Source: Myxococcales bacterium | GTDB lineage: Bacteria; Myxococcota; Polyangia; HGW-17; SLPX01 | Length of the DNA: 64,000 bases | Reading direction: 5' to 3' | Assembly (NCBI GenBank): GCA_007131745.1 | Contig: SLPX01000166.1 | Span: forward strand, 8,960-72,959 | Shown here: positions 8,740 through 17,221 of the stretch, piece after piece | Layout of the letters: every line of letters starts with the position of its first letter | Position numbering within the stretch: the stretch's first letter is position 1 | Notes under the pieces: model-generated | Seen by the model: the letters and a program-made list of their open reading frames with translations, nothing else | Database searches by the model: none | Told to the model about the DNA's origin: nothing | Made by a program: the position numbers and the translations under genes

Positions 8740-9373
8740 GAAGAAGTGCGGGGAAGGCCTTCTTCTTGTGGTATCTTCTCCGTCAGGCGCGGGCAAGACG
8801 ACCCTGTGCAACATGCTCAGAAAAGAGTTTCCGGATATCGGCTTTTCCGTGTCTTATACAACCCGAACGCCCAGGCCGGGGGAAACCGACGGCATCGATT
8901 ACCATTTCATCGACCAGCCCACCTTTGAAGAAATGGTGAAACAAGATCTTTTCGCTGAATGGGCGAATGTACACGGACACCTCTACGGCACTTCCGTCGC
9001 CGCTGTGAAACAAGCGCTGGAAGCCGGAAGAGCCATGATCTTCGACATCGATTTTCAGGGTGGGTCCCAGCTTAAAAGTAAGTTCCCGGACGCTGTAATG
9101 GTTTTCGTCCTGCCGCCTTCAATGCATGTTCTTGCCGAACGCCTCAAAAAAAGGGCAACTGAAAGCATGGAAAAAATCGCAATGCGGCTCAACGGTGCAA
9201 TCAAGGAACTCACCCATTACGGCTCATACGAGTTCCTAATAGTGAACAATGATCTGGACACGGCCTTTTTGGAACTCTGTTCTATCTATCGGGCCTCCCG
9301 TTGCACCCAGCGCAGGCGGGGACACATGGCACTGGAACTATTGAGGCAAGCAAAAGAGGGTGTCTCGATTTGA
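8729..9373 (+). CDS. gmk: Guanylate kinase
   Basis: Converts GMP plus ATP to GDP plus ADP in the cytoplasm. It is essential for guanine nucleotide supply. 214 residues, a normal length. The P-loop is SSPSGAGKTT (K23), and the GMP-binding part includes SYTTRTPRPGETDGIDYHFI. The DIDFQGGSQLK segment corresponds to the conserved DIDxQG motif. AGGGAG precedes the ATG inside the end of yicC. The 3' end overlaps a TTG start of the next gene by three to four bases, suggesting coupling. Confidence 0.95.
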   Translation: MSNEKKCGEGLLLVVSSPSGAGKTTLCNMLRKEFPDIGFSVSYTTRTPRPGETDGIDYHFIDQPTFEEMVKQDLFAEWANVHGHLYGTSVAAVKQALEAGRAMIFDIDFQGGSQLKSKFPDAVMVFVLPPSMHVLAERLKKRATESMEKIAMRLNGAIKELTHYGSYEFLIVNNDLDTAFLELCSIYRASRCTQRRRGHMALELLRQAKEGVSI

Positions 9374-10785
9374 TCGGCTTTTGGTCAATAAGTACGTATC
9401 GGGGTCGGAAACTTGTTTTCGGGTCAACCCTGAAGCTTTTTACATGTGTATTAACGGTAGCGATTCTTTCAGGTTGCCCGTCGAAACCCTCACTTACGAG
9501 ATCGGAACAGGTTGAAAAACAGCCGCCACCGAAGAGAAAATGCCCGTCTTTCCCACGGACGCGGGTTGTTTTACGCTTTCACGTTTCTCCGCCCATTCGC
9601 ATGGAATTGCCGAATCCGGTCGTGTTCAAGGATCCTAACCCGGTCTCCAGCGATGACTCGTTGAAACGCAGACGATTTCGCGCATCGAAATCCATGGGAA
9701 GAAGATCTTGGAAGGAAAATTCGCAGCTCGCGGCCTTGCTGTGGAAATCGGCCCACAAAAAAATGGCCGCCGCGGACGAACTCAAAGATAATCCTGAAAA
9801 AATGGTGGAGAGAGTTTCCTTGATGCGAAGCGCTCATGCTCATCTAAAAGAGTGTATAGCCCTCCTGAACGGTGTTTTGGAAGAAAACGAAAACTATTTT
9901 GTCGCCCTGCTGAGATCTGCATTCTATCTCAGGGATCTCAGCCCCAAAGACGCAATTCCAAGATTCAAAAAACTCTTGAAACACCCTAATTCCAAAAAAA
10001 TCCGCTCTGATCTTGAGGCGGCCTTTGCTCGCCTATACCTTACACTCGGGGCACCAGAATCCGCGTTGCGGATTTTGAAAGAAAGTGAGAGTTCCGAATC
10101 CAAAGAAGGCATAAGCCTTTATCTTTCAGCCGTGGCGTATTATCGCCTTGGAGACGTTGAAACTGCACTGGCGTTTCTGGAAAAGGCTGCTCAGCTGGAT
10201 CGTTTTTCTGAAGAATTGAAAGAAAAAACAAGAAAAGTCATTCCCTTTTTGTGGGCACTGGCGAAAAATCCTGCATCGGCAGCGACACCATGGTCCTCTT
10301 TTTCGTGGTTTCAGCCTTATTTCGAAAAAGCGGCACAGGACGGACTCGTGATTCTGCAAGAACTGGGGAGAAACGAATGTGCCCTGACTTTTGCTGCAAA
10401 AACGGGAATTGAGAGTGGAAAACCACCGGAACAGACAAAAGAATCACCAGGTGAATGCTTTTCAAATCTAGAAATACCGGGCCGATTGTGCTGGCTGAGG
10501 TACGGAATGGGAGCAGAGAGATTCTTTGCATCGTTGAAATCCCTGAAACTCAAACTACATGCATCAACCGGATTCGGCTCCGCTGATCATTGCGGATTAT
10601 CGCTGGTCACGCCTCCACCACGCCCTCCACCGCATACTGTTTCTATGTCCCTTGCACAAACAGCGGAATGCCTGTGTGAAAAGATCAATGATTGCCTGGA
10701 ATCCCTGAATCTTCCGGAGGGCTGTACAATTCCTGCAATCCCTGAAGTAGAAATCACTATAGAAGGACTCATCCAGGTGGAGTGA
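9370..10785 (+). CDS. TPR-like lipoprotein, unknown function
   Basis: 471 residues from the TTG at 9370, the only start codon that puts the signal peptide near the N-terminus. It overlaps the gmk stop as TTGA. The lipobox ILSGC places the lipidated Cys at residue 36. The middle (about residues 120-300) is helical with TPR-like pairs, such as SLYLSAVAYYRLGDVETALAFLEKAAQLD in segments. The C-terminus is Cys- and Pro-rich. The final 23 codons lie inside a 77-bp direct repeat whose other copy is at 18652. That copy matches this reading frame with three silent changes and one V-to-I change. Function unknown. Confidence 0.8.
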   Translation: MIGFWSISTYRGRKLVFGSTLKLFTCVLTVAILSGCPSKPSLTRSEQVEKQPPPKRKCPSFPRTRVVLRFHVSPPIRMELPNPVVFKDPNPVSSDDSLKRRRFRASKSMGRRSWKENSQLAALLWKSAHKKMAAADELKDNPEKMVERVSLMRSAHAHLKECIALLNGVLEENENYFVALLRSAFYLRDLSPKDAIPRFKKLLKHPNSKKIRSDLEAAFARLYLTLGAPESALRILKESESSESKEGISLYLSAVAYYRLGDVETALAFLEKAAQLDRFSEELKEKTRKVIPFLWALAKNPASAATPWSSFSWFQPYFEKAAQDGLVILQELGRNECALTFAAKTGIESGKPPEQTKESPGECFSNLEIPGRLCWLRYGMGAERFFASLKSLKLKLHASTGFGSADHCGLSLVTPPPRPPPHTVSMSLAQTAECLCEKINDCLESLNLPEGCTIPAIPEVEITIEGLIQVE

Positions 10786-10789
10786 ACAA
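10713..10789. repeat. 77-bp direct repeat, copy 1 (3' end of the lipoprotein gene)
   Basis: Positions 10713-10789 match 18652-18728 in the same orientation at 73 of 77 bases. Copy 1 contains the last codons and stop of the preceding lipoprotein gene. The four differences fall at GAG/GAA, ACA/ACG, GTA/ATA and ACT/ACG in that frame: three silent and one V to I. This pattern implies that both copies were once translated. Confidence 0.9.
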
Positions 10790-10844
10790 AAAACCGAACT
10801 GAATCCGTGAAACCTCATAATAGCCTTTTCATTCCGACTGTCCT

Positions 10845-10875
10845 TTTTTCCGGAACTTTTCTCATTTTTCCGGAA
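10845..10875. promoter_or_regulatory. Tandem TTCCGGAA sites, candidate activator-binding (UAS) sites
   Basis: TTTTTCCGGAA occurs at 10845-10855 and again at 10865-10875. Each contains the perfect 8-bp palindrome TTCCGGAA, with centres exactly 20 bp apart, about two helical turns. They lie about 100-130 bp upstream of the sigma54-like element at 10974-10989, the geometry expected of upstream sites for a Fis-type activator such as the one encoded at 17222-18646. The binding protein is inferred. Confidence 0.5.
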
Positions 10876-10973
10876 ACCAATCACCAATCCGACAAATAAA
10901 GTGAAGTCGCCGACCTCCTGCTCTCAAGCTTTTTTGGTTCTTTTTGCGGGCTGACCATTTGTGTCGATTCGGA

Positions 10974-10989
10974 TGGCATGGTTCTCGCA
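10974..10989 (+). promoter_or_regulatory. Candidate sigma54 (-24/-12) promoter
   Basis: TGGCATG, four bases, then TCGCA: the GG and GC dinucleotides are at the correct spacing for the consensus TGGCACG-N4-TTGCA, with one mismatch in each half. It lies 55 bases before the Hsp20 ATG at 11045 and heads a block of genes that ends with a sigma54 activator. Confidence 0.5.
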
Positions 10990-11044
10990 CTTTCCCTCCC
11001 CGACACGACATTCAAACCTGCCGATAGCGCAAAAGGAGGAAAAC

Positions 11045-11491
11045 ATGTTTCCACTAGTACCAAGATCAAACAAATGGATGAACCCCCCGGTGGACCCGAT
11101 GGGAAGAGACATGCAACTCGAAAACATTGTCGAACAAATGTTTCGTAACACCGGAATCTGGAAAGAAGAAATGTTCGGCAACTACCCGGTCGACATTCAC
11201 GAAGAGGATGGACGAATCATGGTGGAGGCTGAGTTGCCCGGGTTCAAACCTTCCGATGTTGACATCCGACTTGATGACGACAAGCTCCATATCACGGCCG
11301 AACGCGAAAGAGATCATAAACAGGGGATGTCCCATGTAAATGAACGTCGTTTTACGCGTGTAAACCGAATGTTCACCCTCCCCCAAAAAGTCAATGAAGA
11401 AAAGGTCCAGGCAAGCATGGAAAACGGCGTTTTACACCTTGTCATGCCGAAACAGGAGGATGATAAGCCCCGCCGTATTGAAATTCGTTGA
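11045..11491 (+). CDS. Small heat-shock protein, Hsp20 family (second copy)
   Basis: 148-residue holdase chaperone. The ATG at 11045 is chosen for the strong AAAAGGAGGA immediately upstream. A longer frame from 10961 would run through the sigma54-like promoter. The alpha-crystallin domain spans about residues 45-140, with YPVDIHEEDGRIMVEAELPG and the hallmark MENGVLHLVMPK. The end RRIEIR carries an IxI-like motif. It is the first gene of the repeat-bounded block, and its placement behind a sigma54-type element suggests envelope-stress control rather than classical heat-shock control. It is only distantly similar to the copy at 3165. Confidence 0.94.
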   Translation: MFPLVPRSNKWMNPPVDPMGRDMQLENIVEQMFRNTGIWKEEMFGNYPVDIHEEDGRIMVEAELPGFKPSDVDIRLDDDKLHITAERERDHKQGMSHVNERRFTRVNRMFTLPQKVNEEKVQASMENGVLHLVMPKQEDDKPRRIEIR

Positions 11492-11566
11492 CACCATCTT
11501 GGAGGGCTTGCGCCTGATGTCACAACCAATCTGATGTCACAAGCAACACGTCAAAGGAGAGACTTT

Positions 11567-13159
11567 ATGAAACATGGAAGAACGCCGACACCATCTCGTT
11601 CAGGCGGCTTATCCACAATCCATTCAATGCTTATAGCCACAGCCTTTTTCTTTGCAGCCGCCTTCTCTGTATCATGTGCCGGGCCTATTTCCTCGGAGCC
11701 GACAACCCCGAAAAGTCCGGATGTTGATGTAGATACCACGGCCGCCGAGCCGGCGATTCCACCGGCTACATCACCTTGGTCCGTAGATGATGAATCGATC
11801 AAAATAGAGCTGATGCATCGTTATCTGGTCGAGGGAATACCCTCGCACAACATCGATGTAACGGTTAAAGACGGCATCGTCATCTTGTCCGGCAGCACTC
11901 GCAATATTCGCTCACGTAAACGCATTCTCAATCTGCCTCGATATATCAAGGGAGTAAAAGCCGTCATCGATCGTGTGTCGGTAAAACCCGTTCTGCGCCC
12001 GGATGATGAATTGGAAGCGGATATAAGAGAAGCGCTTGATCAAGACCCGGTGCTTAAAAACTACGATATTGAACCAAAGGCAAACGGAGGAATAGTTTCG
12101 CTTGAAGGAACATGCAGCTCTTACGAACAAAAAACGCTTTCTGAAGACATAGTCTCTTCGGTTCGTGGAGTGGCTGAAATAAAAAACAATATCGAAATTG
12201 AGTACGCAAAAGAAAGAACAGACAAAGAAATAAAAAAAGACGTCATCTCAAGGCTTCGTTCTGATATTAGGATAGAAGATGTCCTTATAGATGTTGAAGT
12301 TGATGACGGCCACGTCTTTCTGAGAGGAACGGTAAGCAGCGCCGCTGAAAAAAACCTCGCATATATCAACAGTTGGGTGCTGGGAACAAAAAAAGTTTCA
12401 AGCGAAGAGCTTGAAGTCTCGTGGAAGCTGCGGGACGAAATGCGGCGTAAAAGCACACCGGTACTTGATTCCGAAACAATAAAGCAATCGTTACAAGCCG
12501 CCCTTTCATATGATCCACTTGTTGACGGAGATAACATCAACGTCAAAGTTTCCGAGGGCGTGGTGACAATTTATGGAAACACCGAAAATCTGAGAGCCAA
12601 ACAGTCTGCTGAACGAAACGCGGAAAATACAACGGGGGTAGTTGACGTCAAAAACCTCATCAATGTCCGCCCGGCGAAGACCATTTCCAACGGTGCGCTC
12701 AGGGACCTTGTACGCAGGGTAATTCAAAGCGATTCCACATTATCGCGCTTCCAAATATCTGTCTCGGCTTTCGACGGCAAGGTTTACCTTGATGGCACCG
12801 TTCCTTCCGCCTTTGATAAGAAAGCCGCAGAAAGAACGGTCGGCAGAATCACAGGCGTCCAAGCTGTTGGAAACAATCTTTCGGTAAGAAGTGAAGTGCA
12901 CGAAGTAGAACCCGACTGGAAGGTTTCAAAAGCAATCATGGAAAGATTATTTTGGAACCCTACGTTGGATTCCCGAAAAATCATTGCTGAAGTCGAGGGA
13001 GGAGTTGCGATTCTACGTGGTGAAGTAGACAACTGGAGGGAACGGGTAATCGCCGAATCGGAAGCTTATAAAGCTGGAGCTTGGAGAGTGCGCAACCTGC
13101 TGCGAATCAAACCCTTGCGCTACGAAGAAAATAAAGATTCACAAATAGAAATCAAATAG
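11567..13159 (+). CDS. Lipoprotein with six BON domains
   Basis: 530 residues from the ATG at 11567 (AAAGGAGAG upstream). The signal peptide has Cys at residue 37 (FSVSC), an acceptable though imperfect lipobox. Six consecutive BON repeats of about 65-75 residues each fill the rest of the chain. Every unit has an amphipathic helix, a (D/E)GxVxLxGxV strand pair and a closing GVxxVxNxL segment. BON domains in OsmY and DolP bind phospholipid surfaces and help keep the envelope intact. Six in tandem is more than the one to three usual in those proteins. It follows Hsp20 directly in the sigma54-type operon. Confidence 0.88.
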   Translation: MKHGRTPTPSRSGGLSTIHSMLIATAFFFAAAFSVSCAGPISSEPTTPKSPDVDVDTTAAEPAIPPATSPWSVDDESIKIELMHRYLVEGIPSHNIDVTVKDGIVILSGSTRNIRSRKRILNLPRYIKGVKAVIDRVSVKPVLRPDDELEADIREALDQDPVLKNYDIEPKANGGIVSLEGTCSSYEQKTLSEDIVSSVRGVAEIKNNIEIEYAKERTDKEIKKDVISRLRSDIRIEDVLIDVEVDDGHVFLRGTVSSAAEKNLAYINSWVLGTKKVSSEELEVSWKLRDEMRRKSTPVLDSETIKQSLQAALSYDPLVDGDNINVKVSEGVVTIYGNTENLRAKQSAERNAENTTGVVDVKNLINVRPAKTISNGALRDLVRRVIQSDSTLSRFQISVSAFDGKVYLDGTVPSAFDKKAAERTVGRITGVQAVGNNLSVRSEVHEVEPDWKVSKAIMERLFWNPTLDSRKIIAEVEGGVAILRGEVDNWRERVIAESEAYKAGAWRVRNLLRIKPLRYEENKDSQIEIK

Positions 13160-13193
13160 TGGAAGGGGACTTGAACCGGAAAGGAATAGTTCG

Positions 13194-14984
13194 ATGTATT
13201 TATGTCGTGATAGTAACAAGAACAAAGATGGGACATACAAACAAAAAGTAGGGTTTTGGATTCTGTTTACAGGCCTGGCGCTTGTTTTAGCCGGCTGTGA
13301 AAAAAAAGATGTACTCGAAGATCCATATTCAGAAACTCAACTCGTGAAGAAAATCAACAGCTGGTTCGCAAACTATGACTTCAGAGATAAAACACCTGCG
13401 GCACTTGATCAATTAGACGAATTTTCCGCCGAGGGCAAAAGCCTCGTCGCACTCGAAAAGTCTTATCTGACCGCTCGCACCTACATGGACTGGCTTTTTA
13501 CAGCGATCTTTCAAAACGATTCTGATTTACTCCGCGGCTTGTTTGCAAAAATAGACTTGGATGAGAGCTGTTGCCCCGAAAAAAAGGTGTGTATTCGCTC
13601 TCGCCGCATGGAAATAGATCTCATCTGTGCAAAAAAACTGCAAAAGAAACTACACAAAAAATTCCAGGAATTGCGCCACATGGAAGAAGAAGAAGGCGCA
13701 TACGCGCAGCTTGCCGAAAATGCGCAAACCCTGCTGCGATCATTCTTGCTCGAACGAAACAACGAAGTCGAGAATTATCGATCCACAGTCAACCGCCTCT
13801 CCCTGACAGATGACCCGGTGGGCAATCGAGCCAGCTTGTTGATACTGGTGGAGGGAGCTTCAACGCTTAGCTCGGTCTCGATGAGTCCGCCGAGTCGTGC
13901 AGGATACTTGATGTCATATTTGGCTCACCACTGGTGTGAGGAACCGATAGATCGCATTCGCCCCGAAATGTCGGATCAAGAGATAAGAAGGATACTGATC
14001 CCCGGAAAGTGCGGATACATGTGTGAAGAAATCGATTTTCTGCCAAGGCACACAGTAAAGACTTATAAGAAAGTCGTAGAAAAGTGTCCCGCTGTTTTTC
14101 TGGGCTTCGACAAACAGCAAGAAGAGAGAATTTATTTCACTCAGCAATCATTCTTGGCATTCAGAGCTTTGAATATGCTGGTTGCACGAGCCGCCCGCCT
14201 CCAGAGGGACAAAACTGATCCACTGCTGAAAAAACACGCTGATCTGCTGTTGTTTTTGCACAGACAGCTTTTTGAAGTCCGGGTTGCGCTCCCATATCCA
14301 CCGGTCATGCCTGTCCAAAAAACTTTAATCGAACCCCCCATTGTAAACACAGTTGAAAGCATGGAGATTTATGCACCCGTACATATTACGGTCGATAACA
14401 AAAATTACTACGTCGGCATAATGCCGTATGGAGGCGTGAGCAGAAGAGAAGCTCGTTTGCTGGATGTTGAAAAGGGCTACATTTTGCCGGGCAAAGCTCA
14501 ACTGATACCCAAAAGGATAAAGGGGCCTTTACTTAGTCTTCAGGCGATGATCAAGAGCGCCCGCTTGTCAGCCGCACGAATTCGGCCTCCGGGATGGAAG
14601 GCGGAAAAACATTCGTCCTGGATATCCATTTACGCCGATCATTCGATGGATCTAAAAAAAATAGCACCCCTGCTGTCCGAACTCTCAAAAATTCCAAATC
14701 CTCCTGTAGATGCCGTGCAACTCATTTTCGTAAAGAACCCTGTCGCAGGAGCAGCTTCGCATGGGGCGACCCTTCATTTGGGCCAACCCCCAAAACACAG
14801 ACTTTCTTTGAAAATCGTTTCAGAAGAAATTGTCTATTCAACTACAAAGAAAACAGAAGAAAGAGACTACGCTCCGATTCCATTGGTTATCGAGGAAGCA
14901 CGCGGGACGATAGAAGAACTTGTGCGAGGAATTGTCCGGGCCAGGCGTCAACATGGTCCGACTCCGGTATATTGGGAGATTTAA
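13194..14984 (+). CDS. Large lipoprotein, unknown function
   Basis: 596 residues. A signal peptide ends in VLAGC with the lipidated Cys at residue 35. The remainder is largely helical, with basic and acidic patches (KKLQKKLHKKFQELRHMEEEE in segments) and no enzyme motif that I recognise. A CCPEKKVCIRSR cluster and an EFCGYMCEEID-like segment hold several Cys residues. It lies 34 bases after the BON gene and in the same direction as the following regulators, so it is probably a structural or sensory member of the same stress module. Confidence 0.75.
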   Translation: MYLCRDSNKNKDGTYKQKVGFWILFTGLALVLAGCEKKDVLEDPYSETQLVKKINSWFANYDFRDKTPAALDQLDEFSAEGKSLVALEKSYLTARTYMDWLFTAIFQNDSDLLRGLFAKIDLDESCCPEKKVCIRSRRMEIDLICAKKLQKKLHKKFQELRHMEEEEGAYAQLAENAQTLLRSFLLERNNEVENYRSTVNRLSLTDDPVGNRASLLILVEGASTLSSVSMSPPSRAGYLMSYLAHHWCEEPIDRIRPEMSDQEIRRILIPGKCGYMCEEIDFLPRHTVKTYKKVVEKCPAVFLGFDKQQEERIYFTQQSFLAFRALNMLVARAARLQRDKTDPLLKKHADLLLFLHRQLFEVRVALPYPPVMPVQKTLIEPPIVNTVESMEIYAPVHITVDNKNYYVGIMPYGGVSRREARLLDVEKGYILPGKAQLIPKRIKGPLLSLQAMIKSARLSAARIRPPGWKAEKHSSWISIYADHSMDLKKIAPLLSELSKIPNPPVDAVQLIFVKNPVAGAASHGATLHLGQPPKHRLSLKIVSEEIVYSTTKKTEERDYAPIPLVIEEARGTIEELVRGIVRARRQHGPTPVYWEI

Positions 14985-15036
14985 TACTCCCCCATGGAAA
15001 CAAGTATTGGATCGAATATGATATCGGGTTAAACTT

Positions 15037-15438
15037 ATGATTATTCGCTTTTACTCTTCACACAACACAGGATATTCAGCCGAAATTAAAAATCTGCTCG
15101 TTACAAGTTTTACCGATCAAGTAGTGGAATGTTATCAGGATCCGAAACGTTTCATTCGCAGCTTCAGAATCCCCGGCAGAGAAAGCGTAGTTGCATTATT
15201 GGCAACAAAAAACCCGGATGAACTCAAGCTTTTTGCCGATGTTGGTGATCTGCTTTGCGAAAGTACCGCCCGTATCATTGTAGTGTCGACCACGCAAACA
15301 AAGCATACATTGAAAATGATGCATAGACTCCGCCCCAGCTTCATAACACGGATAGGGGATGACTTGGAGACTTTGGCCGCGGTTTTGGACAAAATCATCT
15401 GCAAGGAAAAAAAAAAGACCGAAAAAGCCGGCAAATGA
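15037..15438 (+). CDS. Receiver-like protein without clear phosphorylation site
   Basis: 133 residues, not confidently assigned. The alternation of hydrophobic strands and helices, and the second-half pattern RIIVVSTTQ followed by FITRIGDDLETLAAVLDKI, resemble strands 4-5 and helix 5 of a CheY-like receiver. However, the usual N-terminal acidic pair is absent, and I find no clear phospho-accepting Asp in a strand-3 context. The tail is lysine-rich. It sits between the lipoprotein and the hybrid kinase, so it may modulate that pathway. Its ribosome binding site is weak. Confidence 0.6.
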   Translation: MIIRFYSSHNTGYSAEIKNLLVTSFTDQVVECYQDPKRFIRSFRIPGRESVVALLATKNPDELKLFADVGDLLCESTARIIVVSTTQTKHTLKMMHRLRPSFITRIGDDLETLAAVLDKIICKEKKKTEKAGK

Positions 15439-15545
15439 AAAAATGTTTTTGATCTACCTGTGCATTCAATGCGCCGTTTGACCAAACGGGGCCATTTGTG
15501 TTTCCATAAAAAGAGTAGACAAAGAAAGGAGGCATCGAAATTTCC

Positions 15546-17204
15546 TTGAATCCGTCGAAAACGAAATCGGAAGAACTTAAGAAACGCTTGGAAGAACTTG
15601 AAAAGGAGCTGAAACGCAAAGAGGAGCTCATTTCCGGGTTACGCGCCGAAAAAAACAACGTCAATGAAAAAGGGTTTGATGGGGATAGCGAAAAGGAACG
15701 TTTGATGCTGTCTCAGGCTATCGAACAAATTCATGAAGGAGTTCTCATAGCAAGTCCGGAAGGAAGAGTTTTGTATGTAAACGCTGCGTTTGAAAAAAAT
15801 ACGGGTTTTTCCCGCGAAGAGCTATTACATCGAAGTATCAATGTATTGAACGGCCGGGGCGAAAACAAAAAGTTCAACAGCGCTATGATGAAAGCTTTTA
15901 CAACCGGAACTGTGTGGAGGGGAAAGATAGGAAAAGGGCTCGAGACTTCTTCTGTCTTTGATGTAACGATATCACCGGTCAAAAATGAAACAGGTGAGAT
16001 CATAAGTTTCATTTCCGTTGAACGAAATGTAAGCCATGAAGTCAAATTGAAACAAGAGCTTCATCAAGCACAGAAGATGCAGGCATTGGGAACTTTGGCA
16101 GGTGGTATTGCACACGACTTCAACAATGTGCTGATGCCTATCATAATAAACAGCGAGCTGATGCTCTGGGACACATCGGAGGATAGTCAACATCACAAGT
16201 ACCTGAGACAATGTCTGGATGCAGCGAACCGTGGAAAAGATTTGATCCATCAGATCGTGACATTCAGTCGCAGAGAAGCGAAGTCATACAAACCTGTAGA
16301 AATTGTGCCTATCGTCAAGGAAGCGCTCAAATTATTGCGATCTTCCCTGCCTTCAACAATCTACATTCATAGAGATATTGCGCGTGAGACCGGGCTGGTG
16401 CGAAGCGATCCGACCCAGATCCACCAAATCCTGATGAACCTGTGTACCAATGCCGCTGATGCCATGCCTCCTCAGGGAGGTGAAATCAGAATCGGAGTCA
16501 AACCGGTTCATCTCATGGAAGATATAAAAAATGGAAAAACGGATCGTTATCCAAACCTTGAACCCGGCTCCTATGTAGAAATCAAGGTGGCCGACACAGG
16601 AAGCGGAATCAAACCCGAACTAATGGACCGTGTCTTCGACCCCTTTTTTACAACCAAGAAACCGGGTGAAGGCACGGGAATGGGGCTGGCGGTGATAGAC
16701 GGCATTGTAAAAAGCCACAAAGGGGCCATATTGGTCGAAAGCAACGCTAAGACAGGGACGGTTTTTCGAGTATATTTACCGATGCTTGCAATCGAGAACA
16801 AGAGGAAAGACGGAAAGAAACGAGTTTTGCCCGGTGGGGATGAAAGTATCCTGGTAGTTGACGATGAACAATCCGTGCTCACTTCCCTGGAAAACATTTT
16901 GTCCAGGCTTGACTACAAGGTCGTGACCACTAACAAAGCCAAGGACGCTCTTAACATTTTCCTTTCCTCGCCCGAAAGTTTTCAATGTGTTTTGACTGAC
17001 CAGACCATGCCTGATTTGACGGGCGCGGAGTTGTCCGAAGCTCTTTTGAAAGTGCGGCCCGACCTGCCGATTGTTTTGTGCACCGGCTACAGCACCCTGA
17101 TTGACAAGAGCAAGGCCATGAAGATAGGTATAAAGGGGTATCTTGAAAAACCGGTTACCCCTGAAAAGCTGGCGAGAACATTACGCAACGTTCTGGATTC
17201 ATAG
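15546..17204 (+). CDS. Hybrid sensor histidine kinase (coiled coil-PAS-HisKA-HATPase-REC)
   Basis: About 552 residues and apparently soluble, with no transmembrane helix. Order: coiled coil (about 5-35), PAS domain (about 55-170, with a YVNAAFEKNTGFSREELL-type core), HisKA with phospho-acceptor H190 in GGIAHDFNN, HATPase_c (N box NLCTNAADAM, G boxes DTGSGI and GEGTGMGLAV), then a receiver (about 435-552) with phospho-acceptor D485 in LTDQTMPD. The TTG at 15546 lies 13 bases after AAAGGAGG (15525-15532). An ATT at 15540 would be better spaced but is a rare start. It is immediately upstream of the sigma54 response regulator, its likely partner by phosphorelay. Confidence 0.92.
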   Translation: MNPSKTKSEELKKRLEELEKELKRKEELISGLRAEKNNVNEKGFDGDSEKERLMLSQAIEQIHEGVLIASPEGRVLYVNAAFEKNTGFSREELLHRSINVLNGRGENKKFNSAMMKAFTTGTVWRGKIGKGLETSSVFDVTISPVKNETGEIISFISVERNVSHEVKLKQELHQAQKMQALGTLAGGIAHDFNNVLMPIIINSELMLWDTSEDSQHHKYLRQCLDAANRGKDLIHQIVTFSRREAKSYKPVEIVPIVKEALKLLRSSLPSTIYIHRDIARETGLVRSDPTQIHQILMNLCTNAADAMPPQGGEIRIGVKPVHLMEDIKNGKTDRYPNLEPGSYVEIKVADTGSGIKPELMDRVFDPFFTTKKPGEGTGMGLAVIDGIVKSHKGAILVESNAKTGTVFRVYLPMLAIENKRKDGKKRVLPGGDESILVVDDEQSVLTSLENILSRLDYKVVTTNKAKDALNIFLSSPESFQCVLTDQTMPDLTGAELSEALLKVRPDLPIVLCTGYSTLIDKSKAMKIGIKGYLEKPVTPEKLARTLRNVLDS

Positions 17205-17221
17205 GCTGAGGTGATCCCGAT

